A stretch of 64,000 bases of DNA, taken from the NCBI RefSeq assembly GCF_013141695.1, contig NZ_WHNY01000040.1, positions 248,001-312,000 on the forward strand. The letters run 5' to 3'. Position numbers and translations under genes: made by a program. The notes beneath the pieces are model-generated. The model was not told the DNA's origin. It made no database searches and worked only from the letters and a program-made list of their open reading frames with translations. Source of the stretch: Paenibacillus plantarum (lineage in GTDB: Bacteria; Bacillota; Bacilli; Paenibacillales; NBRC-103111). Shown in pieces: positions 51,544-60,083 of this stretch (positions within the stretch are counted from its first letter, which is position 1; each line of letters opens with the position of its first letter).

Positions 51544-52377
51544 TTATTTCCTTTCCAACAACGAATTTACGAACGCAATCTCTTCCTGATGCGTGCCATC
51601 ACGCCTAGTACCTGTCTCAAGAACAATTGGAATGTCTCGTAAATAAGGAGAGTGTAGTAGGCTTTGAAAATTCGAAATACCAATGTGACCCGAACCAATG
51701 TTGGCGTGCCGATCACGACGTGATCCCCATGGATATACCGAATCATTCAAATGAATAGCTTTCAGATGAGGTAAATAATCTAACTGAACACCCTTCGACT
51801 CCAGTTCTGCCCAATCCGTTCCTTGCCAAAGTCGACTAGCAAAAGCATGACAAGTATCTAAGCAAAAGCCAATTTTCTCCGGTGAATCGCATAGCTTACG
51901 AACTTGAACCATTTCTTCAAAAGTCAGACCAAGTTGGGAACCTTCTCCTGCTTGATTTTCAAGCAATATGAAAGAAGCTCCCGTGTAACCCTCCGTAGCA
52001 CTATTCAAACATTGTATTATATTTTTGTAACCTTGTAACGGGTCTTTTCCCGTATATTTACCAAAATGCACGACAAGTCCAACAGAACCGCAGGCATTTG
52101 TAATGTCCAGGCCATTTTTTAGCAAGTTAACCATGACCACACGTTCAGGCTCGTCTGCTGCGGGATTTAAAGCATAAGGAGCATGTCCAATGGAGAGTAT
52201 GCCATGTTCCCTACATAACTGAGCACATGCGTTCGCGTCAATTAGATTAACAGCTTTCGTAGCCAAACTACGCGGATTCATCGGAAAATACTGAAAGGCC
52301 TTTGCACCAATTGAAAGGGCGGTTTTGGCTGCATTCAAATAACCGCCTCGGGTTCTTACATGGGCGCCGATAAACAT
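51544..52377 (-). CDS. nfo: Endonuclease IV (AP endonuclease Nfo)
   Basis: 277 aa from the ATG at 52377 (AAAGGT upstream; a TTG at 52383 is possible). TIM-barrel with the zinc ligands in context: IGAHVRTRGG, GHAPYALNP, VVHFGKYTG, ILLENQAGEGSQLG, FCLDTCHAFA, IHLNDSVYPWGSRRDRHANIGSGHIG and IVLETGT. It cuts at abasic sites in DNA. It follows an Fpg/Nei glycosylase gene by 15 bp, giving two steps of base-excision repair in one unit. Confidence 0.92.
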   Translation of the reverse strand: MFIGAHVRTRGGYLNAAKTALSIGAKAFQYFPMNPRSLATKAVNLIDANACAQLCREHGILSIGHAPYALNPAADEPERVVMVNLLKNGLDITNACGSVGLVVHFGKYTGKDPLQGYKNIIQCLNSATEGYTGASFILLENQAGEGSQLGLTFEEMVQVRKLCDSPEKIGFCLDTCHAFASRLWQGTDWAELESKGVQLDYLPHLKAIHLNDSVYPWGSRRDRHANIGSGHIGISNFQSLLHSPYLRDIPIVLETGTRRDGTHQEEIAFVNSLLERK

Positions 52378-52392
52378 GTTCAATCCGACCTT

Positions 52393-53196
52393 TCACTTCT
52401 GGCAATGGGCACAATAAAAACATTTACGGCTCGAGACTTCAGTTTGAATGATAGGGTTCCCACATCGCAAACAGGGCTCATCTTTGCGATCATAGACACG
52501 ACATTTCGGATTATATTGACCAGTTAGACGGTCACCCACGAATAGAGGTTCTTCCATATAACCGCCGACCCCAATCGCTTCACGAAGTAAAGCCTGCATA
52601 GCTTGATAGAGCTGAAGTTGCTCAATTTCGGTAAGAGAATGTACCTTCCGCAAAGGAAGTAAGCCCGCTTCAAAACAAATTTCATCCGAGTAGCAATTCC
52701 CTATTCCAGAAAGAAAGGTTTGATCCACCAACGTTACTTTTAGATTCCCCCGTTTAGGCCGCAATACATTTCGGAATTGATTAAAGTTAAGTTCGAGCGG
52801 TTCTGGTCCAAGCTTTTGTAAGAGCTTATTGGTTACCTCTGGGGTATGAAGATGCAAGTAACCTAAACGCAATCCAATAAAGTACAGACTGTTGCTCCCT
52901 AAATGAATGTCCACTTGAATCGTTCGATCTGGCTTCTCTTCCTGGGTACCAAAGAACATCCAACCGCCAAGCATGAGATGTAAAAGCAGGATCTCACCTG
53001 AGCCCAAATGAAACAGTAGGTGTTTGGCTCTGCGCTCAATCCGCACAATCCGGTTACCGATAAGCTTACCCGCAAATTTGTCTGGATCTACATTCAACGA
53101 TTTCGGGCGTGTCACATCGACTCCTGTAATCGGTACTCCTATGATGAATCGTGTCAACTGTTGACGATACGTTTCCATTTCCGGAAGCTCAGGCAC
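52393..53196 (-). CDS. Fpg/Nei-family DNA glycosylase
   Basis: 267 aa. The start must be the GTG at 53196 because the product then begins (Met)-PELPEMETYR with the catalytic proline at residue 2 and Glu3, and AAGGAG sits at ideal spacing. Further domains: helix-two-turn-helix around FLSGIGNCYSDEICFEAG, and a C-terminal zinc finger CLRCGNPIIQTEVSSRKC-x2-C. It excises oxidised bases and nicks the AP site. Whether it is MutM- or Nei-like in specificity is open. Confidence 0.92.
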   Translation of the reverse strand: MPELPEMETYRQQLTRFIIGVPITGVDVTRPKSLNVDPDKFAGKLIGNRIVRIERRAKHLLFHLGSGEILLLHLMLGGWMFFGTQEEKPDRTIQVDIHLGSNSLYFIGLRLGYLHLHTPEVTNKLLQKLGPEPLELNFNQFRNVLRPKRGNLKVTLVDQTFLSGIGNCYSDEICFEAGLLPLRKVHSLTEIEQLQLYQAMQALLREAIGVGGYMEEPLFVGDRLTGQYNPKCRVYDRKDEPCLRCGNPIIQTEVSSRKCFYCAHCQK

Positions 53197-53295
53197 GAGA
53201 ATCACTCCTTGCCATTTTTATACCTTGTATAACCAATTGGCGGATTGCGTAAACGCGTACCATAGGGAGACTGAATGAGATGTGATGATTATCCT

Positions 53296-54738
53296 TTAAA
53301 TTAAACCTTCGCTCACGTAAGTGGGTTTTGGTGTTTTTTTGTTTCTTTTCGATATTACCATTTTATCCGAAGATGATGGATACGAGTCTGCTAGCGCTCG
53401 TAAAGTCATCTCTTTCTTTCGCATTTTCTGCTTCAGACGTGCAATCCGCTTTTCCCAAGCCTCTTCAATCTCGTTGATCTTGCGGTCACCTCGGTGAAGC
53501 GCACGCCGGCGCCAAAGTCTCGCCCACGCTTCCTCTGCATAAAAGACGGCTTGACCCAAGTCCTTCTCACGGTGTTCGTAGTACATCGCAAGCTCTAAAT
53601 AAGGTTCCAGCTGTAACGAAATACTTGCAGGTTTTAGTAAAATAGCCTGCTTCCATAGCTCGATTGCACGGTTATATTGACCAATTTTCTTATAGTAGGT
53701 TGCTAATTGTAGCAAGACAGTTTCTTGTTCAGCGGACTGGACAGTAGACTCACTATTCATTAGTTTCTCGTGTAAAACATTGAAATATTGTTCCGCCTTG
53801 GCAGGCCTTGCCATTTTGTCGAGCCAGAGCCCTGTCCGAAAGAGTTCTTCGGAGTCAATGTTGGAAATGAGATCGGGATTAGGATTAGAAATGAGATCGA
53901 GATCAAGATCAGGGTTAGAAATGAGATCAAGATCATTCACAGCAGGACGCAATAGCTTGCCAAAATGGATCGTCAACGCGGCCAATGTCACAATATCGTG
54001 CTCATTATGTATAAATACGCCTTGAAGGACATCAGGGTCTTTCTCAGCCAAATATTGAAAGTACAACGCTGGCGCCATTGACCCAGGCACATCATCTATA
54101 CGTTCAAAGCCTAGTCTACTCTCCTCCACTTTGCTCAACCGACAGGAAGGCAGCGTATTACGCCACAGACTGCGTGAAGCGTACAGAAGATCGAGTTGAA
54201 GCAGCTTCGAGTCATCTAGTTTAAGACGATTCAGGACGAAGCGATTCTTGAGAATCGGCCAATCGAACGTACGGCCGTTATAAGAGACGATATGCGTGTA
54301 TCGTCCTAATAGTTCTTGTAAGTACACCAGCATCGCATGTTCTTCTGCCGGGTTGCGTATCATGAGCTGTTCAACCGTGAACAGCTCGCCCGTGTAGTAG
54401 CCGATGCCGACCATGAATGGCACGTTGCCAGCACCGACGCCGAGTCCGGTAGTCTCCGTATCGAAGAAGAGCAACTCTTCGAGCCGGACGACGGCGTCTC
54501 CGTCGTGGAAGCAGGACAGCTGCGCTGCCACATCCGCGAGCTCACGCAGCCGATAGATGCCGTGCACGCTGTCCGCGCCGTACTGGCGGCGCCGCATGAC
54601 GAACGAGCCAGCTGGGCTCGTCGCAATATGGGCGCCGAGCTGCGCCCATTCGCCCCCTGCCTCCGGCGGGGGCGGCGGTGTTACCCCAGCCGCTGCGGGT
54701 CCCCGCAGGCGGCCGAGCCTTTCGCGGAGCCCGCTCAT
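53296..54738 (-). CDS. mrfB: MrfB-type exonuclease (YprB-like)
   Basis: 480 aa from an ATG overlapping the mrfA stop. RNase H-like DEDD exonuclease domain about residues 85-260: LLFFDTETTGLGVGAGNVPFMVG (first Asp-Glu), YNGRTFDWPILKNRFVLNRL and HNEHDIVTLAAL. The C-terminal part (about 280-420) has TPR-like helices (EQYFNVLHEKLM; YYKKIGQYNRAIELWKQAI). In B. subtilis MrfB acts with helicase MrfA in repair of mitomycin-C DNA adducts. A short DLISNP-type repeat lies between the two parts. The 5' end is unusually GC-rich. Confidence 0.9.
   Translation of the reverse strand: MSGLRERLGRLRGPAAAGVTPPPPPEAGGEWAQLGAHIATSPAGSFVMRRRQYGADSVHGIYRLRELADVAAQLSCFHDGDAVVRLEELLFFDTETTGLGVGAGNVPFMVGIGYYTGELFTVEQLMIRNPAEEHAMLVYLQELLGRYTHIVSYNGRTFDWPILKNRFVLNRLKLDDSKLLQLDLLYASRSLWRNTLPSCRLSKVEESRLGFERIDDVPGSMAPALYFQYLAEKDPDVLQGVFIHNEHDIVTLAALTIHFGKLLRPAVNDLDLISNPDLDLDLISNPNPDLISNIDSEELFRTGLWLDKMARPAKAEQYFNVLHEKLMNSESTVQSAEQETVLLQLATYYKKIGQYNRAIELWKQAILLKPASISLQLEPYLELAMYYEHREKDLGQAVFYAEEAWARLWRRRALHRGDRKINEIEEAWEKRIARLKQKMRKKEMTLRALADSYPSSSDKMVISKRNKKTPKPTYVSEGLI
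53861..53934. repeat. In-frame minisatellite in mrfB (three LISNP units)
   Basis: TTRGAAATGAGATC recurs at 53861, 53885 and 53915 with 24- and 30-bp spacings, all in the mrfB frame. The protein there reads LDLISNPDLDLDLISNPNP and goes on DLISN. It falls in the linker between nuclease and TPR parts, where length change should be tolerated. Confidence 0.85.
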
Positions 54739-57023
54739 CGGGCACCGCCATCGAGCTCTGCGAGCAGCTCCAGCGCGAGCTTCTTGCCCAGCAAGCCGAC
54801 CTCTTCGATCGGCCCTACACAGGCCGGGCAGCCGCTGATGCAGCCGCAGCTCTTAATCAGGCTGCGCGCCTGATCCATCAGCTGTCCGTGGACCTCGTAC
54901 AGCCGATCACTAAGACCCACGCCGCCCGGGTAGCGGTCGTAGAAGAATACGGTCGGCAGCTTGCTGTGCACTGCCTTCACTTGTGGGACGACCCGGATAT
55001 CCATCGGGTCGCACATCAAATACAGCGGCGCTAGATGCGCCAGGACGTTGGCAATGCCAAGCAGCGCATGCTGCATGTCATTTGCCGATCGTCCCGCCGC
55101 CATCGCCTCGTCGAAAGTGAACCAATAGGAGCTCGTATGCAGCTCCTCTTCTGGCAATCGAATCGGCCCCGAGCCGATATTCTCATGTGTGCGCAGACGG
55201 ATTTTCTTGAAAATCGTTGGCTGCGCATTCACCGTCACCTCGCCGAGTTGACGAAGTAGACCACCAACATGACCCTCCCGATTCACGTGAAGCACCTTGA
55301 GCTGTACAGCCATACTCGCATCCGTGAAGTAGTCTACACTTACTTGCCTCACGAATGCTTTCTTCTCTTCGTAATCCAACTTTTCAACTTGGAATTGTAT
55401 GCCTTCATGTATATAAATAGCCTCTTCATGAATCAAGGTTGGCGCACTGAAACGATCACATTCCCCAATCACGCGATGACCATTGGTCATATCAATAATG
55501 ATGAAATTCTCTTGCGCCGCAGAGCGCAATGAAATGTTATGAGCAGGGAACGACTGCTCCATCCAATACCAGCGATCGTTGACTTGGTGCAGCACCTGCT
55601 CTTCAGTCAAGTACTCGAGAACATCGGTGAGCGACTCCTCACCGAACTTCTCATTCGCTTCGAAAGGCAACTCATAGGCCGCACACTTCACATGATCCAC
55701 GAGGATGATCAGGTTATCTGGATGAATGCGCGCCTGCTCTGGCGGACGCTCGAAGAAATAGCGCGGATTCTGGATCAAATACTGATCCAGCGGATTACTG
55801 CTCGCGACGAGAATCGTCAGCGAGGTCTCCTGCCGCCGTCCTGCTCGCCCGGACTGCTGCCAAGTGCTGGCTATCGTGCCGGGATAGCCATTAAGCACGC
55901 ACGCTTGCAGCTGGCCAATATCGATGCCCAGCTCCAGCGCGTTCGTGCTCACAACGCCGCGGATTTCCCCGCTGCGTAAGCCTTTTTCGATCTCCCTGCG
56001 CAGCTTAGGGAGATACCCGCCGCGATAGCCGCGGATCGACTTGCTGCCCAGCTCGTGACTAACGAGCTCTTGCAAATAGGTCAGCAAGATCTCCACACGC
56101 ACGCGGCTGCGGGCAAACACAATCGTCTGGATCCCACTCCGCAGCAACTTGCCTGCAAGCGTACGTGTTTCCAAGACGGAGCTTTTACGAATCCCTAATT
56201 GTTGATTCACAACAGGCGGGTTATAAAATACAAAGTGCTTCTCGCCAGCCGGCGCACCGTTATTATCAATCAACGCAACGGTTTCACCGATCAGACGCTC
56301 AGCATGCTCCTTCGGATTATCTATCGTAGCTGAAGCACATATAAACTGCGGATTGGAACCATAGAAGCGGCAAATCCGTTTCAATCTGCGAATCACATTC
56401 GCGACATGACTGCCGAATACACCCCGATAAGAATGTACTTCATCAATCACAATGTAGTTTAAATTCTCGAACAGCTTCACCCATTTGGTATGATGCGGCA
56501 AAATCGCTGAATGCAACATATCTGGGTTCGTGACAACAATATGTCCTGCGTTTCGAATCGCTTGCCGAACTGTAGGCGGTGTGTCGCCGTCATACGTATG
56601 CGTTTTAATATCCACATCCATAAATTCAATCATTTCCTGCAGCTCTGCGACCTGATCCTGTGCCAGCGCTTTAGTAGGAAATAGATAGAGAGCTCGCGAA
56701 GCGTCGTTTTCCAAAATCTTCTGAAGAACGGGCAGATTGTAGCAAAGTGTCTTCCCTGACGCTGTCGGAGTTACAGTAACAACGTGATTGCCTGCCGTCA
56801 CTTGGCGGAACGATTCCGCCTGATGCGTATATAATTGCCCGATGTTTTTATGTCGAAGCGCAACACAAATACCCTCATGCAATCCTTCTGGAAAATCAGC
56901 CAGTTTCGGATCTCTTGGGGGTATCGTATGCCAATATGTAACTTGTTGCATGATTTCAGGCGATTTGCGCAACCCGTCAATCATCTCTATCATTGAAGAA
57001 ACCTTACCTGTGAAAGGATTCAT
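54735..57023 (-). CDS. mrfA: MrfA-type DEAD/DEAH helicase with DUF1998 (YprA-like)
   Basis: 762 aa from the ATG at 57023 (AAGGAG nine bases before it; ATG 57044 is an alternative). Helicase motifs in order: Q-like site, TPTASGKTLCYNLP (I), VIDEVHSYRG (II, DEVH), SATIDNP (III), STNALELGIDIGQLQACVLNGYPG (V), QQSGRAGRRQ (VI). The C-terminal DUF1998 region has CGCISGCPACVGP, a four-Cys metal site. MrfA and MrfB together are a mitomycin-C repair pathway in B. subtilis. The two genes overlap by four bases. Confidence 0.92.
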   Translation of the reverse strand: MNPFTGKVSSMIEMIDGLRKSPEIMQQVTYWHTIPPRDPKLADFPEGLHEGICVALRHKNIGQLYTHQAESFRQVTAGNHVVTVTPTASGKTLCYNLPVLQKILENDASRALYLFPTKALAQDQVAELQEMIEFMDVDIKTHTYDGDTPPTVRQAIRNAGHIVVTNPDMLHSAILPHHTKWVKLFENLNYIVIDEVHSYRGVFGSHVANVIRRLKRICRFYGSNPQFICASATIDNPKEHAERLIGETVALIDNNGAPAGEKHFVFYNPPVVNQQLGIRKSSVLETRTLAGKLLRSGIQTIVFARSRVRVEILLTYLQELVSHELGSKSIRGYRGGYLPKLRREIEKGLRSGEIRGVVSTNALELGIDIGQLQACVLNGYPGTIASTWQQSGRAGRRQETSLTILVASSNPLDQYLIQNPRYFFERPPEQARIHPDNLIILVDHVKCAAYELPFEANEKFGEESLTDVLEYLTEEQVLHQVNDRWYWMEQSFPAHNISLRSAAQENFIIIDMTNGHRVIGECDRFSAPTLIHEEAIYIHEGIQFQVEKLDYEEKKAFVRQVSVDYFTDASMAVQLKVLHVNREGHVGGLLRQLGEVTVNAQPTIFKKIRLRTHENIGSGPIRLPEEELHTSSYWFTFDEAMAAGRSANDMQHALLGIANVLAHLAPLYLMCDPMDIRVVPQVKAVHSKLPTVFFYDRYPGGVGLSDRLYEVHGQLMDQARSLIKSCGCISGCPACVGPIEEVGLLGKKLALELLAELDGGAR

Positions 57024-57082
57024 AAACTGAATCTCCTTACCCATTTCGTTTCTTCCATTTTACAGAATATACGTTCGTATGT

Positions 57083-57295
57083 CTACATCAAATCAGCTGA
57101 ATCATCATAATCGTATCGTATGCCATCATGGTCACTAGTGATCTGAGCTGTAACCGACAGCGCTTGGTTGGCACTCTCTTGCATTTTGAACAAAACTTCT
57201 TGATAGTCTCTCGAACGGTGCTCTTCTCGATCATGTTTCATGGCAGTTCTTAAAGCTCTTTCAATAATAATGACATCATGACTCGTGAATTTCAC
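57083..57295 (-). CDS. Small 70-aa cytosolic protein, unknown
   Basis: GTG at 57295 with GAGGTG eight bases upstream; a longer frame from 57433 includes a hydrophobic stretch but has no better start. The product starts VKFTSHDVIIIERALRTAMK, is highly charged (HDREEHRSRDYQEV) and ends in an acidic DYDDSADLM. No family recognised. It lies 59 bp from mrfA. Confidence 0.62.
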   Translation of the reverse strand: MKFTSHDVIIIERALRTAMKHDREEHRSRDYQEVLFKMQESANQALSVTAQITSDHDGIRYDYDDSADLM

Positions 57296-57451
57296 GGTTT
57301 TCGCACCTCTTCTTGGTCCATCATGTTCATAACAACTAGCTTTGCCAAATTGCGCCAATGACATACAAGATAATGAAAAATTGAGAAATTCGTAAACAAG
57401 CTCATAATAAGGTAAAATTAGGATGAGATCCAAAATAAGGAGGAATAAATA

Positions 57452-58045
57452 ATGTCCACATCATTACCCAATGAAATTGAAGCTCATCGTCAACCTGATC
57501 ATGAAATTAATCCACAGTTTCTTGAGCGTTGGTCCCCTCGTTCCTTCTCGAATCAAGAAGTATCGGAAGACGTACTGTTAAGTCTATTTGAAGCCGCTCG
57601 TTGGGCACCATCGGGGAGTAACAATCAACCTTGGCGTTTCATCGTTGCCCGTACACCTGAGCAACTTGCTAAATTCCATACGTTTATTAATCCATTTAAC
57701 CTTGTATGGTGTGAGAAAGCTCCTGTACTTACACTCGTTATTTCACACACCAAAAGTCCAAGAGGAACAGACAATCCTAGTCATGCATTCGATGCTGGCA
57801 CTGCGTGGGGATATTTAGCGCTTGAAGCGAATAATCAAGGGTTAATCACACATGCGATGGGTGGTTTCGAACGTGAACAAGCACGCGAAGCACTCCAAAT
57901 TCCTGCTGACTACGAACTTCACGCCGTTATTGCCATCGGGTACCGTGGTCCTGCTGATGCCCTTCCTGAAAATCTGCAAGAACGCGAAGTTCCATCCGGT
58001 AGACGTGAAATTAAAGAGCTCATTTACGCTGGACAATTCGAGTAA
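57452..58045 (+). CDS. Nitroreductase-family FMN protein
   Basis: 197 aa (AAGGAGGAATAA before the ATG). NTR fold: LERWSPRSFSNQEVSEDVLLSLFEAARWAPSGSNNQPWRF (FMN and dimer contacts) and GTAWGYLALEANNQGLITHAMGGF. The C-terminal YRGPADALPENLQEREVPSGRR closes the domain. Such flavoenzymes reduce nitro compounds, quinones or enones with NAD(P)H; physiological substrate unknown. It is monocistronic and ends at a terminator. Confidence 0.9.
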   Translation: MSTSLPNEIEAHRQPDHEINPQFLERWSPRSFSNQEVSEDVLLSLFEAARWAPSGSNNQPWRFIVARTPEQLAKFHTFINPFNLVWCEKAPVLTLVISHTKSPRGTDNPSHAFDAGTAWGYLALEANNQGLITHAMGGFEREQAREALQIPADYELHAVIAIGYRGPADALPENLQEREVPSGRREIKELIYAGQFE

Positions 58046-58066
58046 TTGGTTTTTTAAAATAAAAAG

Positions 58067-58105
58067 AACACTTCAGCATTTTGAAAAATAAGTGACTGAA
58101 GTGTT
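58067..58105. terminator. Bidirectional terminator
   Basis: AACACTTCAG (58067-58076) pairs with CTGAAGTGTT (58096-58105); TTTTTATTTT follows on the plus strand and CTTTTTATTTT on the minus strand. It sits between the nitroreductase and the convergent membrane-hydrolase gene. Confidence 0.9.
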
Positions 58106-58128
58106 TTTTATTTTACGCAATTATGCAC

Positions 58129-59124
58129 TCACACAAAAGGCGGATCCCAAGCCTTTTTGTCCATACCAATCCGATCACTCACAACATTCATATCCTGATC
58201 CAGATGCACATCGACACCGAAGCTCAGCTTGCGTTTATGCCAGAAACGCATATCCCGCCACTGTACTTCATATCCACCATTCTTCTCTTTCCAACACACA
58301 TAAATGTGCTGAGCAAATTGTAGAAAAGCGCGTACACCATCTGTCCCCATCGATGCTTTCACGATTGGATGTGATTGCTGTTGATTGTAATCCTTCTTAC
58401 TATATTGCTCAAGAACGACCACCTGACCATGACGAAGCTCTCCTAAATAAAAGCTGGTATCACTTTCAAAGACAAACTGCCAATAGAACCAACTTAAACT
58501 CGGTACAAGGCGACATACACCTGTTGGAATATTCAACTCACTATGCACAAGCTTAATGAGCTTATTTCTTTGAGATTTTTGGAACCACACATAGATAAGC
58601 GATGCTGCAAAAATAAGAGCAAACATCTCCCCGATATGACTTCCGGCCATGCCTCCCCATACTGCAAACCACAGGATCACCCCGCCAGCATGAAGCGTGA
58701 ACAAGAACGGATCATACAGACACAGCGTATCCAAATGCACCCATTTTTTCGTAAAAGGCCGTAAGCATTGCACACCGTATACATTAAACGCATCCAGCCC
58801 CACATGACATACAACAGCTAGGAACGTCCATAGGAATAGATGAAAGAAATTCTCCCAAACGCCGAACACAGCCGCGATCGGTAAACTTATCACTAGTGGC
58901 CAGATCAATAGCGCTGGTATTGAATGCGTCACACCTCGATGTAAACGAACATAACTCGCATACCCGCGTAATCGGGCTAATGTATCTAAATCCGGTGCAT
59001 GGGATCCAATCAACGTTCCAGCGAGAATAGCGTGACTTAATGCAGGTTGCTCCGTAACCACCGTTTCTAAACAAGCTAATCCTGCAAGGCTAACCCCAAA
59101 CAATAAGTGGCTTGCTGTATCCAT
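58129..59124 (-). CDS. Membrane-bound metal-dependent hydrolase (YfhP/YdjM-like)
   Basis: 331 aa (GGGGGAA before the ATG). N-terminal MDTASHLLFGVSLAGLA and later GSHAPDLDTL and LHRGVTHSIPALLIWP give the conserved His/Asp set of the DUF457/YdjM family, with several helices between. The C-terminal third is a soluble domain (FLQFAQHIYVCWKEKNGGYEVQWRDMRFWHKRKL). This follows the B. subtilis YfhP plan. Enzymatic activity is predicted by family only. Confidence 0.85.
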   Translation of the reverse strand: MDTASHLLFGVSLAGLACLETVVTEQPALSHAILAGTLIGSHAPDLDTLARLRGYASYVRLHRGVTHSIPALLIWPLVISLPIAAVFGVWENFFHLFLWTFLAVVCHVGLDAFNVYGVQCLRPFTKKWVHLDTLCLYDPFLFTLHAGGVILWFAVWGGMAGSHIGEMFALIFAASLIYVWFQKSQRNKLIKLVHSELNIPTGVCRLVPSLSWFYWQFVFESDTSFYLGELRHGQVVVLEQYSKKDYNQQQSHPIVKASMGTDGVRAFLQFAQHIYVCWKEKNGGYEVQWRDMRFWHKRKLSFGVDVHLDQDMNVVSDRIGMDKKAWDPPFV

Positions 59125-59151
59125 TTATCGATTCCCCCGTCCTTATGTCCA

Positions 59152-60066
59152 TTATGCTTCCTGAAGAACGTTTTCCCAACGTTCATGAACGTTAAACCAG
59201 TAAAACCAAGAAGCAGGCTGCTCCCGAATAACCTGCTCTACGAAGCTATTCAATATCAGATTGGTTTCAACCCTTGCAGCTCGACCACCACTATTATCGT
59301 TGGCGTATACAGAAAGTGGCTCACCCACTACAAGCCGGTGCTTGAAGCCATGGGAACGGAATCCATAGAAGGGTACGATAGGAATTTGCAGCTCAAGTGC
59401 CAACATAGCTGTACCTTCAGGAGTACGAGTCACCCTGCCGAATAGTTTCGACAATGGAAAAGAAGGCCGCCAGAAATCGCCAAGCAAGAAAACAACGCCT
59501 CCGGATTGTATATGTCGTTTTAAGCTGCGATATAATTCCAATGAGGGAACGCTGTCATAATCTAAACCTTTGCAACCTAATGCGGCAAACTTGTCATATA
59601 AGGGCTTGAGTTCAGGGCTCCCCGCTGATGCGACAGTAAGACAATCGAACCTTCTCGAGAAATACCAATAATAGTTAAAAAAATTACCAACATGAGGCGT
59701 GTAAATAATAAACCCTTTTCCGCTAGCTAACTGTTGCGCGGCATGCAAATGCTCCTCACCTTGCAACTTGAATTCACTCGTAGGCAAACGATCCGAATGG
59801 AAACAAATTTCGAACAGCGAAAACACAACATTTCGTACATAATCCTTTGTAAGAGATCTGACTTTACGTTCCGACATCGGTCCTAAAACATCTGTCAGAT
59901 TGTGTCTCACATTCTTTAGAAACCCGTTTCGTGAAATGAGATACCATATTGAAGCTATTCCCCAACAAAGGAACGACAACATCCATAATGGAACAATGGG
60001 TAACATTCGCACCAGAAGTCTTCGTTCTCCTTCACCTGAGGTTAACTTTGCGATCCATTCATACAA
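59152..60066 (-). CDS. LpxL/HtrB-like acyltransferase with altered catalytic motif
   Basis: 304 aa from a TTG at 60066 (AGGTGGG before it). One N-terminal hydrophobic helix, then the lipid-A-acyltransferase-like (PF03279-type) pattern: [18 protein letters not shown] near residue 125, [50 protein letters not shown], and [11 protein letters not shown]. The usual H-x4-E pair (as in HFGNWE) reads HVGNFF, so the acidic residue is Phe here. The enzyme may be altered in activity. It is 17 bp downstream of the OlsB-like gene, so the pair could acylate an amino-acid lipid in two steps. No lipid A genes are expected in such an organism. Confidence 0.8.
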   Translation of the reverse strand: MYEWIAKLTSGEGERRLLVRMLPIVPLWMLSFLCWGIASIWYLISRNGFLKNVRHNLTDVLGPMSERKVRSLTKDYVRNVVFSLFEICFHSDRLPTSEFKLQGEEHLHAAQQLASGKGFIIYTPHVGNFFNYYWYFSRRFDCLTVASAGSPELKPLYDKFAALGCKGLDYDSVPSLELYRSLKRHIQSGGVVFLLGDFWRPSFPLSKLFGRVTRTPEGTAMLALELQIPIVPFYGFRSHGFKHRLVVGEPLSVYANDNSGGRAARVETNLILNSFVEQVIREQPASWFYWFNVHERWENVLQEA

Positions 60067-60083
60067 GTCAAACCCACCTCATC

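Noticed and set aside
54337..54873. 178-codon rightward frame opposite mrfB/mrfA
   Set aside because: Same GC-rich shadow effect; low-complexity product, and the minus-strand frames are recognised MrfA/MrfB proteins with coupled start and stop.
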